A stretch of DNA of 64,000 nt from Methylococcus sp. EFPC2 (GCF_016925495.1 NZ_CP070491.1:2728001-2792000); one strand, 5' to 3'. Numbered from the stretch's first letter, positions 49,431-62,737 are shown. Numbers and translations: made by a program. Notes: a model not told the origin generated them from the sequence alone.

Positions 49431-49446
49431 AGCAGAAATCGTACCA
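49431..49446 (-). promoter_or_regulatory. Sigma-54-type promoter of glnA
   Basis: On the minus strand the site reads TGGTACGATTTCTGCT, against the consensus TGGCACG-N4-TTGCW: GG and GC are present with exactly 10 bases between, and ACG matches. It ends about 56 bases before the glnA ATG. glnA is a classic NtrC/sigma-54 target, which supports the call. Confidence 0.7.
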
Positions 49447-49498
49447 TACAGCCGGCGTTTCTATCTCGCGCTCGGCATGGGACTTTTTCCATTCGTCT

Positions 49499-49511
49499 GG
49501 CGCAATGCGCC
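49499..49511. repeat. Short palindrome GGCGCA-A-TGCGCC upstream of glnA
   Basis: A perfect 6-base inverted repeat around one base, about 53 bases upstream of the sigma-54-type promoter and beside the longer palindrome at 49520-49554. It could be a protein-binding site or simply part of the repeat unit. Confidence 0.4.
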
Positions 49512-49519
49512 CCAATTAC

Positions 49520-49554
49520 GACTCATATTGGTGCGTTACGCACCAATATGAGTC
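49520..49554. repeat. 35-base perfect palindrome downstream of the Nudix/ThiE-like gene and upstream of glnA
   Basis: GACTCATATTGGTGCGT (49520-49536) and ACGCACCAATATGAGTC (49538-49554) are perfect 17-base arms around a single central T. It overlaps the stop codon of the Nudix gene (49553-49555). No T-run follows on the minus strand. Its core (GGTGCGTTACGCACC) has the style of the palindrome at 259-284, which likewise abuts a minus-strand stop codon. Confidence 0.85.
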
Positions 49555-50512
49555 AAATAACACCTACCCTATCGTCCGCGATCCCGCGGATGCCGGCTAT
49601 CCCTTGCGCGCCGTGCTCCAGCGCCTTCGGGATATGTGCCGGGACCATGCCCCCCAGCGCGTAGACGGGTAGATTGACCCCGGCAACCCAGGCACGAAAG
49701 GCTCGCCATCCCAAGGGACGCACACCGGGGTGCGTCGCGGTAGGTTCCACCGGCCCCAGCACGGCGAAATCCGCACCGATCAGCTCGGCATGCCGCAATT
49801 CCTCGGCATTATGGCAGGACATCGCCACCCAGGCTTCGGCGCCCAAGGGCCGCCTGTTCAACGACAAGCCGCGCCTAGCCGTCAGATGGATGCCGTCCGC
49901 ACCTAATTGGTGCGCAAGCTCCGGTGCGGCATTGAGCAGGAGACTGATACCGCATCCGCGGCAAAACGTCACGGCCGGCCTGGCCAAGCGCAAGAGCGCC
50001 GCATCGGTCAACGCGTTGGCGCGCAACTGGATCATACGCAGACCACTGGCCGCAAGAGCCTGCAGTCGCGCCATCATGAGGGCTTCATCCTCGTCCGCCA
50101 GGTCGAGAATGGCATATCGGTCTGGCAAGCGAGCCGCCGCGATGATGGGCCGATTGGCGGCGGGGAACGGGTAATTTCCCAACTCACCCGGCGGGACCCA
50201 GCGTACCGGCTGGTCTTCGGCCCCGCGAGCTTGGCCCGTAAACCCCTGAACTTTCCATACGTCCAACAGCACGCGGCGATCCGGGTAGCTATGCCGGACC
50301 TGCAGCAAGGGGGCGGCAAGCTCCACCTCGATCGCCAATTCCTCGCGCAACTCGCGACGCAAGGCCTCGATCACGCTTTCACCCGGCTCGAGCTTGCCGC
50401 CGGGAAATTCCCACAAGCCGCCTTGATGCGAATGCTCCGCTCTACGCGCGATCAAGATCTCGCCGGCCGGGCTCTCGATCACGCCAACCGCGACATGCAG
50501 CTCGGTCGGCAT
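49553..50512 (-). CDS. Nudix hydrolase (MutT-like) fused to a ThiE-like domain
   Basis: A 319-residue two-domain protein. Residues about 1-130 are a MutT-type Nudix hydrolase with the box GGKLEPGESVIEALRRELREEL; the late glycine of the consensus is Ala here. Residues about 133-319 resemble thiamine monophosphate synthase (MIQLRANALTD, GADGIHLTARRGL, FAVLGPVEPTATHPG, YALGGMVP). This fusion is common in gammaproteobacteria as a putative 8-oxo-dGTP pyrophosphatase; whether the ThiE part is active is doubtful. It lies 22 bases after argJ in the conserved secA-argJ-Nudix order. Confidence 0.9.
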   Translation of the reverse strand: MPTELHVAVGVIESPAGEILIARRAEHSHQGGLWEFPGGKLEPGESVIEALRRELREELAIEVELAAPLLQVRHSYPDRRVLLDVWKVQGFTGQARGAEDQPVRWVPPGELGNYPFPAANRPIIAAARLPDRYAILDLADEDEALMMARLQALAASGLRMIQLRANALTDAALLRLARPAVTFCRGCGISLLLNAAPELAHQLGADGIHLTARRGLSLNRRPLGAEAWVAMSCHNAEELRHAELIGADFAVLGPVEPTATHPGVRPLGWRAFRAWVAGVNLPVYALGGMVPAHIPKALEHGAQGIAGIRGIADDRVGVI

Positions 50513-50534
50513 GTCCGCCGGAGCATAAGCCGGC

Positions 50535-51728
50535 TCAGGTACGGTATTCAGCGTTGATGCGCACGTAGTCGTAGGACAGATCGCAGGTCAACACGCGCTG
50601 CCTGGCTTCCCCGCGCCCCAAGGCGACCCGCACGGTGATGTCGCTCAAAGCCATTTCGGCCTGTCCGGCCGCCTCGGTGTAACCGGGCGCGCGCCCGCCG
50701 TTTTCGACGATGCAGGTGTCGCCCAGCCAGATGGAAACCTTGTCGATATCCAGATTGACGCAGCCAGAACGGCCTACGGCCGCCAGTATGCGCCCCCAAT
50801 TCGGGTCGCTGGCGAAAAAGGCCGTCTTGACCAGGGGCGAATGAGCGATGGTCTTGGCCACGGAACGGGCCTCGGCATCGCTTTCGGCCTGCTCGATCAC
50901 GATACGCATCAGCTTGGTGGCGCCTTCGCCGTCGCGAACGATGGCCTCGGCCAATTCGTCGCAGACCGCCTGCAAAGCCTGGAAAAAAACGGGAAAATGC
51001 GGGGTATCCGCCTTAACCGCGGGAGCATCCGAGTGGCCGCTGGCGATCAAGACGCAGGCATCGTTGGTCGATGTGTCGCCGTCGACGGTAATACAGTTGA
51101 ATGAAACGTCAGCCGCCAGGGAGAGCCAGGCCTGAAGATCCGCGGGCGACACATATGCGTCGGTGGCGATGAAGGACAACATGGTCGCCATGTTCGGCTG
51201 TATCATACCGGCACCTTTGGCGATGCCCACGATGTTGACGGCATGGCCTTCCAAGGTAATCGTGCGATATGCAATCTTGTGACGGGTATCCGTGGTCATG
51301 ATGGCCCGGGCCGCCCGCTCCCAGCCATCCTCGGCGAGGGCCGTCAAGGCGGCCGGGAGCGCCGCTTCGATCTTGTCGACCGGCAGGTATTCGCCTATGA
51401 CCCCCGTGGAAAAGGGCAAGACCTGTTCGGGCGCGCCTCCGGTGAGTGCCGCCACGGCACCGCAGGTGCGCAAGGCATCGTCCAGGCCGCGCGCGCCGGT
51501 GCCGGCATTGGCATTACCGGAGTTGATCAGCAGCCAGCGCGGCTCCCGCGGCAAATGAGCGCGGGCCACCGTGACCGGGGCGGCGCAGAACGCATTGCGG
51601 GTGAACACGGCGGCGCACGACGAACCGGGAGCCATTTCTATCAGCAGGATGTCGTCGCGGTTGGCTCTTTTGATGCCGGCGCCGGCGGCGCCCAAGCGCA
51701 CGCCTCTAATCTGGGGTATATCGCTCAT
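50535..51728 (-). CDS. argJ: Bifunctional ornithine acetyltransferase / N-acetylglutamate synthase
   Basis: Recycles the acetyl group in arginine synthesis. The 397-residue proenzyme self-cleaves in front of the Thr in KGAGMIQPNMATMLSF, which becomes the catalytic nucleophile; the conserved GSSCAAVFTRN and NSGNANAGTGARGL segments are also present. The ATG at 51728 is used; a GTG one codon upstream is possible. It follows secA by 24 bases and precedes the Nudix gene by 22. Confidence 0.96.
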   Translation of the reverse strand: MSDIPQIRGVRLGAAGAGIKRANRDDILLIEMAPGSSCAAVFTRNAFCAAPVTVARAHLPREPRWLLINSGNANAGTGARGLDDALRTCGAVAALTGGAPEQVLPFSTGVIGEYLPVDKIEAALPAALTALAEDGWERAARAIMTTDTRHKIAYRTITLEGHAVNIVGIAKGAGMIQPNMATMLSFIATDAYVSPADLQAWLSLAADVSFNCITVDGDTSTNDACVLIASGHSDAPAVKADTPHFPVFFQALQAVCDELAEAIVRDGEGATKLMRIVIEQAESDAEARSVAKTIAHSPLVKTAFFASDPNWGRILAAVGRSGCVNLDIDKVSIWLGDTCIVENGGRAPGYTEAAGQAEMALSDITVRVALGRGEARQRVLTCDLSYDYVRINAEYRT

Positions 51729-51752
51729 CACTCGATCTTCACGCCGGACGGA

Positions 51753-54473
51753 TCAGTCCAGTCTGCCGTGACATTGCTTGTATTTCTTGCCGGATCCGCA
51801 GGGACAGGGATCATTGCGCCCGACCTTGTTAGCATCGCGCACGTAGGGGTTGGCGGCTTCCCGGGAGGGCTCGGCCCTGGGATCGGCAGGCTCATCGGCC
51901 GTGGTATCCAGGGCGCTGGCTTCGGCGTGATGATATTGCATCTCCACAGGCGAGCGGTTCTGCTCTTCCATGACGGCGATTTCTTCCTCCGTGCGGACCT
52001 GCACCTTGGATACGATGCCGATGACTTCGTGTTTCACGTTATCCAGCATCGAAGTGAACATTTCGAAGGCTTCGCGCTTGTATTCCTGCTTGGGGTCTTT
52101 CTGGGCGTAGCCACGCAGATGGATACCCAAGCGCAGGTGGTCCATGGCGGCGAGATGCTCCTTCCAGGCGTTGTCCAAGACCTGCAGCATCACCGACTTC
52201 TCGAAATGATGCATGACCTGGGGACCGATGATGGCCACCTTGTCATCGTAAACCTTGGCGACCGCATCCTGTATCTGCTGCCTGAGCTTCTCCTCATGCA
52301 GATAATGATCGGTCTCCAGCCAATGCTGGACCGGAACGGCCGTGCCCAGTTCGTGTTCCAGCGTTTCCTCCAGGCCTTTCACATCCCATTGCTCTTCCAT
52401 AGTGTGCGGCGGGATATGCTGCTCGAAAATCTGCTCGATCACGTCGCCCCGCATGGCGGCGATGGTGGTGCTGATATCGTCCGCGGCCATCAACTGGTCG
52501 CGCTGGTGGTAGATGACGCGGCGTTGGTCGTTGGCCACGTTGTCGTATTCGAGCAATTGCTTGCGGATGTCGAAATTGCGCGCCTCGACCTTGCGCTGGG
52601 CGTTTTCGATCGCCTTGGTGACCCAGGGGTGTTCGATGGCTTCCCCTTCCTGCATGCCTAAGCGCTGCATCAGGGAAGCGACACGGTCGGATGCGAAGAT
52701 GCGCATCAGATTGTCTTCCAGCGACAGGTAGAAGCGCGTCGAACCGGGATCGCCCTGGCGTCCGGAGCGTCCGCGCAGCTGGTTGTCGATACGGCGGGAT
52801 TCGTGGCGCTCGGAACCGATCACATGCAGACCGCCGCTGGCCACCACGGCCTCGTGGCGCTCTTTCCAGGCGGCCCTGGCGGCGGCGATATCGGCCGGAT
52901 CGGTCAAGCCCAGGCGAGCGATCTCCTCCTCGACGTTGCCGCCCAGCATGATGTCGGTACCGCGGCCGGCCATGTTGGTGGCGATGGTCACCGCTTTTGG
53001 ACGGCCGGCCTCGGCTATGATGTGAGCTTCCCTCTCGTGCTGTTTGGCATTCAGTACCTGATGCTCGACGCCGGCCTTGTTGAGCAGGCCCGACAGATAT
53101 TCGGAATTTTCGATGGAGGTGGTACCGACCAGGACGGGTTGCCCGCGCTCCGCGCAGCGGCGGATGTCTTCGAGGATGGCGTTGTATTTCTCCCGCACCG
53201 ACAAATAGACCACGTCGCCGTTATCCTTGCGTACCATGGGGCGGTTGCTGGGAATGACGACCACTTCCAGGCCGTAGATCTGCTGGAATTCGAAGGCCTC
53301 GGTGTCGGCCGTGCCGGTCATGCCGGAAAGCTTGTCGTACAGGCGGAAATAGTTCTGGAAGGTGATCGAGGCCAGGGTCTGGTTTTCGTTCTGGACCTGC
53401 ACGCCCTCCTTGGCCTCGACCGCCTGGTGCAAGCCTTCTGACCAGCGCCGGCCGGGCATGGCGCGGCCGGTGAACTCGTCAACGATGATGATCTGGCCTT
53501 CGCGCACGATGTAATCGACGTCCTTCTGGAACAGCACGTGCGCGCGGAGCGAGGCGTTGATGTAATGCATCAGACGGATGTTGACCGCGTCGTACAGGCT
53601 CTGGCCGGCACCGATCAGTCCGTGCTGTTCCATCAGGTTTTCGATACGCTCGTGCCCTTCTTCAGTCAGGTAGACTTGGCGGGCCTTCTCGTCCACGCTG
53701 TAATCGCCGGGACCGTTCTCCTTCTCCTGCTTTTTCAGGTTGGGAATCAGCACGTTGACCTTGTGGTACAAATCGCTGCGGTCCTCGGTCGGCCCGGAGA
53801 TGATCAGCGGCGTGCGTGCCTCGTCGATCAGGATGGAGTCGACCTCGTCGACGATGGCGAAATGACGCTGGCGCTGCACCCGCTGTTCGGGGCTGAAGGC
53901 CATGTTGTCGCGCAGGTAATCGAAGCCGAATTCGTTGTTGGTGCCGTAAGTGATGTCGGCCGCGTAGGCCTGCCGGCGCTGCTCGTTGTCCAGGCCGCTG
54001 ACGATGACCCCGGTGCTCAGGCCCAGGAAGCCGTAGAGCTTGCCCATCCACTCCGAGTCGCGGCGGGCCAGGTAATCGTTCACGGTAACCACATGCACGC
54101 CCTTACCGGGCAAGGCGTTCAGGTAGGCGGCCAGGGTCGCGACCAGGGTCTTGCCTTCGCCGGTCTTCATTTCGGCGATCTTGCCGTCGTTGAGTATCAT
54201 GCCGCCGATGAGCTGGACATCGAAATGGCGCATGTTCATCACTCGGCGCGACGCCTCTCGGCAGGTGGCGAAGGCCTCCGGCAGCAGGGATTGCAGGTCT
54301 TCGCCCTGTTCCAGGCGGGCGCGGAACTCGGTGGTCTTGCCCCTCAGCTCTTCATCGCTGAGCTTCTCGAGTTCCGGCTCCAGGAGATTGATCTTCTTGA
54401 CGATCTTTCTTTTCTTTTTGACGATTCGGTCATTTCGACTGCCGAATACACTCTTGACCAGCTTGCCCAGCAT
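51753..54473 (-). CDS. secA: Preprotein translocase ATPase SecA
   Basis: Motor that pushes unfolded secretory proteins through SecYEG. The 906-residue protein has the Walker A region [14 protein letters not shown] near residue 105, [20 protein letters not shown] (motif II), [15 protein letters not shown] and [14 protein letters not shown] in the second ATPase domain. The C-terminus carries the zinc motif [14 protein letters not shown], which binds SecB and lipids. It is divergent from the DUF721 gene. The secA-argJ-Nudix order is conserved in gammaproteobacteria. Confidence 0.98.
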   Translation of the reverse strand: MLGKLVKSVFGSRNDRIVKKKRKIVKKINLLEPELEKLSDEELRGKTTEFRARLEQGEDLQSLLPEAFATCREASRRVMNMRHFDVQLIGGMILNDGKIAEMKTGEGKTLVATLAAYLNALPGKGVHVVTVNDYLARRDSEWMGKLYGFLGLSTGVIVSGLDNEQRRQAYAADITYGTNNEFGFDYLRDNMAFSPEQRVQRQRHFAIVDEVDSILIDEARTPLIISGPTEDRSDLYHKVNVLIPNLKKQEKENGPGDYSVDEKARQVYLTEEGHERIENLMEQHGLIGAGQSLYDAVNIRLMHYINASLRAHVLFQKDVDYIVREGQIIIVDEFTGRAMPGRRWSEGLHQAVEAKEGVQVQNENQTLASITFQNYFRLYDKLSGMTGTADTEAFEFQQIYGLEVVVIPSNRPMVRKDNGDVVYLSVREKYNAILEDIRRCAERGQPVLVGTTSIENSEYLSGLLNKAGVEHQVLNAKQHEREAHIIAEAGRPKAVTIATNMAGRGTDIMLGGNVEEEIARLGLTDPADIAAARAAWKERHEAVVASGGLHVIGSERHESRRIDNQLRGRSGRQGDPGSTRFYLSLEDNLMRIFASDRVASLMQRLGMQEGEAIEHPWVTKAIENAQRKVEARNFDIRKQLLEYDNVANDQRRVIYHQRDQLMAADDISTTIAAMRGDVIEQIFEQHIPPHTMEEQWDVKGLEETLEHELGTAVPVQHWLETDHYLHEEKLRQQIQDAVAKVYDDKVAIIGPQVMHHFEKSVMLQVLDNAWKEHLAAMDHLRLGIHLRGYAQKDPKQEYKREAFEMFTSMLDNVKHEVIGIVSKVQVRTEEEIAVMEEQNRSPVEMQYHHAEASALDTTADEPADPRAEPSREAANPYVRDANKVGRNDPCPCGSGKKYKQCHGRLD

Positions 54474-54593
54474 CTTGTTCTAATTCCAAGCAGAAAATAC
54501 GATCCGGCGATGATACCGTAAAACCCCGTGTTTTAATAATGACAACGGTTCGCCCGACCGCGTCCGACGGGCCCACCACGACTCGGAAAACTC

Positions 54594-55055
54594 ATGACTG
54601 AAAGAAAGCCGCGACCGACCGGCGAGTGGCTCGCCGCCAGCAGCCTACGCAACCTGCTGCAGCGCGTCGAGATACACAAGCGACTGCTCGCCGACATCCG
54701 GACGATTCTGCCGGCGCCCCTGGCCGAACATTGCCGGGACTGCGCCGTCGACGACGGGCATTTGATCGTCTACACCGACGGACAGAACTGGGCATTCCAA
54801 CTCCGTTTTCTCGCCGGCGACCTGCTGGCCCGGCTCAAGGCGGCGCGTGGCGTTTCCTTCCGCTCGCTGCGCGCACGCGGGCTACCCATCGAGAGGCAGG
54901 AACCGCGACCTAGAGCCTTGTCCGACGAAGCAAAACCCGAAACCGCCGCCCTCGTCGAACGTTACAGCCAGGACTCCACCTCCGAGGAACTGCGCCTGGC
55001 CTTGTCGCGGCTGGCCGCCACGCTACGTAATCCACCGACCCAAACGGGGGCATAA
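54594..55055 (+). CDS. DUF721 (DciA-like) protein
   Basis: A 153-residue soluble protein of the DUF721 family, some members of which (DciA) load the replicative helicase in bacteria without DnaC. NLLQRVEIHKRLLADIRTILPAPLAEHCRDCAVDDGHLIVYTDGQNW contains the typical KH-like core; LRFLAGDLLARLKAA follows. The C-terminal half is charged and unstructured. The only plus-strand gene in this part, between secA and lpxC, as in Pseudomonas-type genomes. Function here is inferred from the family only. Confidence 0.78.
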   Translation: MTERKPRPTGEWLAASSLRNLLQRVEIHKRLLADIRTILPAPLAEHCRDCAVDDGHLIVYTDGQNWAFQLRFLAGDLLARLKAARGVSFRSLRARGLPIERQEPRPRALSDEAKPETAALVERYSQDSTSEELRLALSRLAATLRNPPTQTGA

Positions 55056-55080
55056 AAAAGGGCCGGACTCACGCCGACCC
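55054..55080 (-). terminator. Rho-independent terminator of lpxC
   Basis: On the minus strand GGGTCGG (55080-55074) pairs with CCGGCCC (55066-55060), 7 bp with one G-U pair, followed by six T residues at 55059-55054. It is 27 bases past the lpxC stop and overlaps the end of the DUF721 gene. Confidence 0.75.
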
Positions 55081-55106
55081 TCGCCCAGGAAGCCTTATGA
55101 AACCCT

Positions 55107-56027
55107 TCAGAGTGCGGCAGCCGTGGTGGCGGTCCGCACGTAGGAAATGGGCAGGTTATCGTCTTCCCTAAACGTGACCTCCTCCCAGGCATCTTCCTGC
55201 TTCAACAATTCTCTCAGCAGGCGGTTGTTGAGACCATGGCCGGCCTTGTAGCCCTCGAAGGAGCCGATCAGGCTATGGCCCAGCAGATACAGGTCACCGA
55301 TGGCATCGAGTATCTTGTGCTTGACGAATTCGTCGGCATAGCGCAAGCCGTCCTCGTTGAGGATGCGGTAATTGTCCACCACGATGGCGTTGTCCATGCT
55401 GCCGCCGAGCGCCAGCTTGTTCTTGCGCAAGGCCTCGATGTCCCGCATGAAGCCGAAAGTGCGCGCGCGGCTGACTTCCTTGACGAAGGAGGTGGAGGAA
55501 AAATCGATACTGGCCGTCTGATTGTCCTTGAGGAAGGCCGGATGATCGAAATCGATGGTGAACGTCACCTTGAAACCTTCATAGGGCTCGAAGCTGGCCC
55601 ATTTGTCGCCATCCTCCACCCGGATGGCCTTCTTGATGCGAATGAAGCGCTTGGGCGCGTTCTGCTCCTCGATGCCGGCGGACTGCAGCAAAAAAACGAA
55701 GGGGCCGGCGCTACCGTCCATGATCGGGACTTCCGCCGCGCTGACATCCACATAGGCATTATCGATCCCCAAACCGGCGAAGGCCGATAACAAGTGCTCC
55801 ACGGTGGAAATCTTGACCGACCCGTTCACCAGCGTGGTGGACAATATGGTTTCGCCCACGTTCTCCGGTTTGGCATCGATCACCACGGGCTCGGGCAAAT
55901 CCACCCGGCGAAATTTGATGCCGGTATCGGGTGCCGCGGGCCTGAGGGTCAGGTAGACCTTCTCCCCCGTATGCAGGCCTACACCCGTGGCTCTCATAAC
56001 GTTTTTCAGCGTTCTTTGCCTAATCAT
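55107..56027 (-). CDS. lpxC: UDP-3-O-acyl-N-acetylglucosamine deacetylase
   Basis: Zinc deacetylase for the committed step of lipid A synthesis; 306 residues. It begins [24 protein letters not shown]. Zinc ligands and catalytic groups lie in [28 protein letters not shown] and [10 protein letters not shown]. The final segment ends in TATTAAAL, a hydrophobic tail of the kind that targets LpxC for FtsH degradation in enterobacteria. It follows ftsZ by 130 bases on the same strand, the normal end of the dcw cluster, and has its own terminator. Confidence 0.97.
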   Translation of the reverse strand: MIRQRTLKNVMRATGVGLHTGEKVYLTLRPAAPDTGIKFRRVDLPEPVVIDAKPENVGETILSTTLVNGSVKISTVEHLLSAFAGLGIDNAYVDVSAAEVPIMDGSAGPFVFLLQSAGIEEQNAPKRFIRIKKAIRVEDGDKWASFEPYEGFKVTFTIDFDHPAFLKDNQTASIDFSSTSFVKEVSRARTFGFMRDIEALRKNKLALGGSMDNAIVVDNYRILNEDGLRYADEFVKHKILDAIGDLYLLGHSLIGSFEGYKAGHGLNNRLLRELLKQEDAWEEVTFREDDNLPISYVRTATTAAAL

Positions 56028-56157
56028 CCTCGCTCCTCATTCGCTCAAGAAACCCACCGCAGATCATGCGGTTTGGGCAAGCATAACTCGCGCCATCAAA
56101 CGCCGACAAGCGCGCAATTGTCGCAGGGCTGCTTCCAGCGCGCTATTCGGCGTGTGC

Positions 56158-57309
56158 CTAATCGGCCTGACGACGCAGGAAAGCCGGGATATCCAGGTAT
56201 TCCATGTCCATGTCTTTCTTGGCTTCCGCACGAGCATCGGCTTTCGGCCGATTGCGGATGCTGGTGGGTTTTTCGAGCTCGCCGTAGTCGATTTCGCCGG
56301 TGTTGCGCTTGTGCACCAGACGGATGGGCGCTTCGCTCAAGCGTTGCTGCTGGTTGGCCAGACCGGTGGCGACCACGGTGACGCGCAGTTCGTCGTGCAG
56401 ATCCGGATCGATGGAAACGCCCGCCACGACGACGGCGTCTTCGGAGGCAAACTCATGCACCACGTTGCCCACCTCGTCGAACTCGCTCAGGGTCAGGTCG
56501 TGGCTGCCGGCGATGTTGATGAGGATGCCGCGCGCGCCCTGCAGGTTGATGTCGTCCAGCAGCGGGCTTGCGATGGCCTTTTCGGCCGCCTCGCGAGCAC
56601 GGTTGGCACCGCTGGCCACGCCGGTACCCATCATGGCCATGCCCATCTCGGACATGACCGTGCGCACGTCGGCGAAGTCGACGTTGATCAGACCCGGGCG
56701 GGTGATCAGATCGGCGATACCCTGCACAGCGCCCAGCAACACGTCGTTAGCGGCGGCGAAGGCGGCCACCAGGCTGACGTCCTTGCCCAGCACGGGCAGC
56801 AGCTTTTCATTGGGAATGGTGATCAGCGAATCGACGAACTGGCTCAGTTCCTCGATGCCTTTCTCGGCAACCGCGCGGCGCTTCTTGCCTTCGAAGGGGA
56901 AAGGCTTGGTGACCACGGCCACGGTCAGTATCCCCGCTTCCTTGGCGATCTCCGCGATGACCGGAGCCGCGCCGGTACCTGTGCCGCCGCCCATGCCCGC
57001 GGTGATAAAGACCATGTCGGATCCTTCCAGCACCTCCAGGATGCGGTCCCTATCGTCCAGCGCCGCCTGTCGGCCGATTTCCGGGTTGGCGCCGGCGCCG
57101 AGGCCCTTGGTCAGGGAGTTACCCAGTTGAATCACCGAGCGGGAATTGATGTTCTTCAGTGCCTGCGCGTCCGTGTTGGCACAGATGAAATCCACGCCTT
57201 CGATATGGCTGGTGACCATGTGGTTGACGGCATTGCCGCCGCCGCCGCCGATACCCACAACCTTGATGACCGCTTTTTGACTATAAGAATCCGCTATTTC
57301 GAATTTCAT
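56158..57309 (-). CDS. ftsZ: Cell division protein FtsZ
   Basis: Tubulin-like GTPase that forms the Z-ring; 383 residues. The nucleotide site is VVGIGGGGGNAVNHM and GGGTGTGAAPVIAE, and the T7 loop is in LINVDFADVRTVM. The C-terminal linker ends in LDIPAFLRRQAD, the conserved peptide that binds FtsA and ZipA. The ATG at 57309 matches the family start MKFEIADSYSQ; the frame extends upstream without homology. It follows ftsA by 41 bases. Confidence 0.98.
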   Translation of the reverse strand: MKFEIADSYSQKAVIKVVGIGGGGGNAVNHMVTSHIEGVDFICANTDAQALKNINSRSVIQLGNSLTKGLGAGANPEIGRQAALDDRDRILEVLEGSDMVFITAGMGGGTGTGAAPVIAEIAKEAGILTVAVVTKPFPFEGKKRRAVAEKGIEELSQFVDSLITIPNEKLLPVLGKDVSLVAAFAAANDVLLGAVQGIADLITRPGLINVDFADVRTVMSEMGMAMMGTGVASGANRAREAAEKAIASPLLDDINLQGARGILINIAGSHDLTLSEFDEVGNVVHEFASEDAVVVAGVSIDPDLHDELRVTVVATGLANQQQRLSEAPIRLVHKRNTGEIDYGELEKPTSIRNRPKADARAEAKKDMDMEYLDIPAFLRRQAD

Positions 57310-57350
57310 GTTGCCCGTCCCGTTTGTTCTCGATTGAATTGAATACGTAC

Positions 57351-58586
57351 TCAAAAATTGCCCTGAAACCAACTCTTCATCTTCGCCCATACCCCCTTGA
57401 AGCCGCTCCCGATGAGGGCTCCCCGATCGACTACGGGGCCGTGCTGACGGCCGAACAGCAGCAAACCTATGCCGGTGGCGTAGACGGGGTTGCGCACCAC
57501 ATCGCTCATGCCGGACACATACTGCGGTATGCCCAGACGCACCGGCATGTGGAAAATTTCTTCGGCCAACTCGGTCAGGCCATCCACCCGCGCGCTTCCG
57601 CCGCTCAACACGATGCCGGCGGCGATCAAGTCTTCGAACCCGCTGCGGCGCAGCTCGGCCTGCACCAGCAGCAACAATTCCTCGTAGCGCGGCTCCACGA
57701 TCTCGGCCAGATTCAGCTTGGAAATCTGCCGCGACGGCCGGTCGCCTATGCTGGGCACGTCGATGGTATCGTCCAGCTTGGCCAGCTGGGTCAGCGCGCA
57801 GGCATGTTTGATCTTGATCTCTTCGGCATGCTGAGTCGGGGTCCGCAAGGCCACCGCGATGTCGTTGGTAACCTGGTCGCCGGCGATGGGTATCACCGCC
57901 GTGTGGCGGATGGCACCGTCGGTGAAGACCGCGATATCGGTGGTGCCGCCACCGATGTCCACCAGGCAGACACCCAGATCCTTTTCATCCTCGGTCAGCA
58001 CCGCCGCGCAGGAGGCCAGTTGTTCGAGGATGATGTCTTCCACTTCCAGGCCGCAGCGGCGTATGCACTTGATGATGTTCTGCGCCGCGCTGACCGCCCC
58101 GGTGACGATGTGGACCCGGGCCTCGAGCCGTATGCCCGACATGCCTATGGGCTCCTTGATGCCTTCCTGCCGGTCTATCACGAATTCCTGCGGCAGGATA
58201 TGCAGGATCTTCTGATCCGCCGGTATCGCCACGGCGCGGGCGGAATCGATCACCCGGTCGACGTCGCTTTGCGAGACTTCCTTGTCCTTGATGGCCACGA
58301 TGCCGTGGGAATTCATGCTGCTGATGTGGCTGCCGGCGATGCCCGCATACACCGAATGGATGCGGCAACCGGCCATCAACTCGGCTTCTTCGATGGCCCG
58401 CTGGATCGACTGAACCGTCGTTTCCAGGTTGACCACCACGCCTTTCTTCAGGCCGCGCGAGGGATGGGTGCCGATGCCGATGACTTCGATTTCGCCGTCC
58501 TCGGTCATTTCGCCGACGATAGCCGCTACTTTCGAGGTTCCGATGTCGAGTCCGACTATCAGGTTACGATCCGATTTTCTGGCCAT
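57351..58586 (-). CDS. ftsA: Cell division protein FtsA
   Basis: Actin-like ATPase that tethers FtsZ to the membrane; 411 residues. N-terminal VGLDIGTSKVAAIVGE and VDIGGGTTDIAVF are the phosphate-binding motifs, and GIVLSGGSARVDGLTEL is the adenosine motif. The C-terminus (GVWAKMKSWFQGNF) is the amphipathic membrane-targeting helix. It follows ftsQ by 3 bases and precedes ftsZ by 41. Confidence 0.97.
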   Translation of the reverse strand: MARKSDRNLIVGLDIGTSKVAAIVGEMTEDGEIEVIGIGTHPSRGLKKGVVVNLETTVQSIQRAIEEAELMAGCRIHSVYAGIAGSHISSMNSHGIVAIKDKEVSQSDVDRVIDSARAVAIPADQKILHILPQEFVIDRQEGIKEPIGMSGIRLEARVHIVTGAVSAAQNIIKCIRRCGLEVEDIILEQLASCAAVLTEDEKDLGVCLVDIGGGTTDIAVFTDGAIRHTAVIPIAGDQVTNDIAVALRTPTQHAEEIKIKHACALTQLAKLDDTIDVPSIGDRPSRQISKLNLAEIVEPRYEELLLLVQAELRRSGFEDLIAAGIVLSGGSARVDGLTELAEEIFHMPVRLGIPQYVSGMSDVVRNPVYATGIGLLLFGRQHGPVVDRGALIGSGFKGVWAKMKSWFQGNF

Positions 58587-58589
58587 GTT

Positions 58590-61296
<2,707 letters not shown>

Positions 61297-61300
61297 AGCG

Positions 61301-62737
61301 CTAAGCCTCGATCTTCTTGAGCAAGGCCGGCAAGCGCTGCGGCAGCTCCGCCGCCAGGGCGCCGATATTGCCGGCGCCCAGCGTCAGCAGGACGTCGCCG
61401 GGTTCGAGCAAGGACGGCAGGACCTCGAACAACTCTTCCGTCTTGGCGACGAAGATGGGATCCACCTGCCCGCGCAGACGTATCGCCCGCGAAAGGGAGC
61501 GTCCGTCGGCGCCCGCCAGCGGCGCCTCGCCGGCCGGATACACGTCCAACAACACCAGCACGTCGACCTTGGACAGAATCTGAACGAAATCTTCGAACAA
61601 ATCGCGCGTGCGGGTGTAGCGATGGGGCTGGAACACCACCACCAGGCGCCGCTCCGGCCAAGCCTGACGAGCCGAGTCGAGCGTTGCGGCCACCTCGCGC
61701 GGATGATGGCCGTAATCGTCCACCAGGGTGAGGCTGCGCCCGCCCCAAGCCCATTCGCCGTTGATCTGGAAGCGCCGGCCTATGCCCTTGAATCCGGCGA
61801 GGGCGGTCTGGATGACGGCATCGGGCACGCCCAGCTCGGTGGCCACGGCGATCACCGCCAGGGCGTTGAGGATGTTATGGCGGCCGGGCAGGTTGAGGGT
61901 GATCGCCAAACCGGTCTCGCGGCCGTGGCGCAGCACGGTAAACCGCGTCTGCAAGCCCTGACGCTCGACCTCCACCGCACGGACGTCGGCGTCACGATCC
62001 AGGCCATAGGTGCGCACCGGTTTGTGTATGCGCGGCAACACGTCGCGCACGCCGGGATCGTCCAGGCACAGCACGGTCAAGCCGTAAAAAGGCACATGGT
62101 GCAGGAACTCGACGAAGGCGTCCTTGAGCCGGCGCAGATCGCCGCCGTAGGTATCCATGTGGTCGGCGTCGATATTCGTGACGATGGCGATCATGGGCTG
62201 CAGGTGCAGAAAGGAGGCATCGCTCTCGTCGGCTTCGGCCACCAGGTATTCGCCCTTGCCGAGCTGGGCATTGGCACCCACGCTGTTGAGCCGGCCGCCG
62301 ATGACGAAGGTGGGATCCAACCCCGCCTCGGCCAGCACGCTGGCGGCCAGGCTGGTGGTGGTGGTCTTGCCATGCGTCCCGGCCACGGCGATGCCGTAGC
62401 GGAAACGCATCAGCTCGGACAGCATCTCCGCCCGCGAAATGACGGGGATCTTTCCTGCGCGCGCCGCACTAACCTCCGGATTGGAGGCATCGACCGCGCT
62501 GGATATCACCACGACCTCGGCCTGAGCGACATGTTCGGCATCGTGGCCGATCAGCACCCGCGCTCCCAGATCGGCCAAACGGCGGGCATTGGCGTTCAGG
62601 GCCAGATCGGACCCGGATACTTCGTAACCCAGGTTGAGCAGCACCTCGGCGATGCCGCTCATGCCGGCCCCGCCTATGCCGACGAAGTGCACGCGGCGTA
62701 TGCGGTTCATGCCGGAAGCGGAAGGTGACGGGCTCAT
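61301..62737 (-). CDS. murC: UDP-N-acetylmuramate--L-alanine ligase
   Basis: Adds L-alanine to UDP-MurNAc, the first amino acid of the stem peptide; 478 residues. N-terminal [17 protein letters not shown] binds the UDP-sugar, [10 protein letters not shown] is the ATP P-loop, and [14 protein letters not shown] and [15 protein letters not shown] are further ligase motifs. It overlaps murG by 4 bases and is followed 4 bases later by murB. Confidence 0.97.
   Translation of the reverse strand: MSPSPSASGMNRIRRVHFVGIGGAGMSGIAEVLLNLGYEVSGSDLALNANARRLADLGARVLIGHDAEHVAQAEVVVISSAVDASNPEVSAARAGKIPVISRAEMLSELMRFRYGIAVAGTHGKTTTTSLAASVLAEAGLDPTFVIGGRLNSVGANAQLGKGEYLVAEADESDASFLHLQPMIAIVTNIDADHMDTYGGDLRRLKDAFVEFLHHVPFYGLTVLCLDDPGVRDVLPRIHKPVRTYGLDRDADVRAVEVERQGLQTRFTVLRHGRETGLAITLNLPGRHNILNALAVIAVATELGVPDAVIQTALAGFKGIGRRFQINGEWAWGGRSLTLVDDYGHHPREVAATLDSARQAWPERRLVVVFQPHRYTRTRDLFEDFVQILSKVDVLVLLDVYPAGEAPLAGADGRSLSRAIRLRGQVDPIFVAKTEELFEVLPSLLEPGDVLLTLGAGNIGALAAELPQRLPALLKKIEA

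Noticed and set aside
49520-49554. NtrC enhancer site in the palindrome upstream of glnA
   Set aside because: NtrC sites have GCACC then GGTGC, while here the order is GGTGC then GCACC, so the half-sites face the wrong way. It is kept only as a palindrome.
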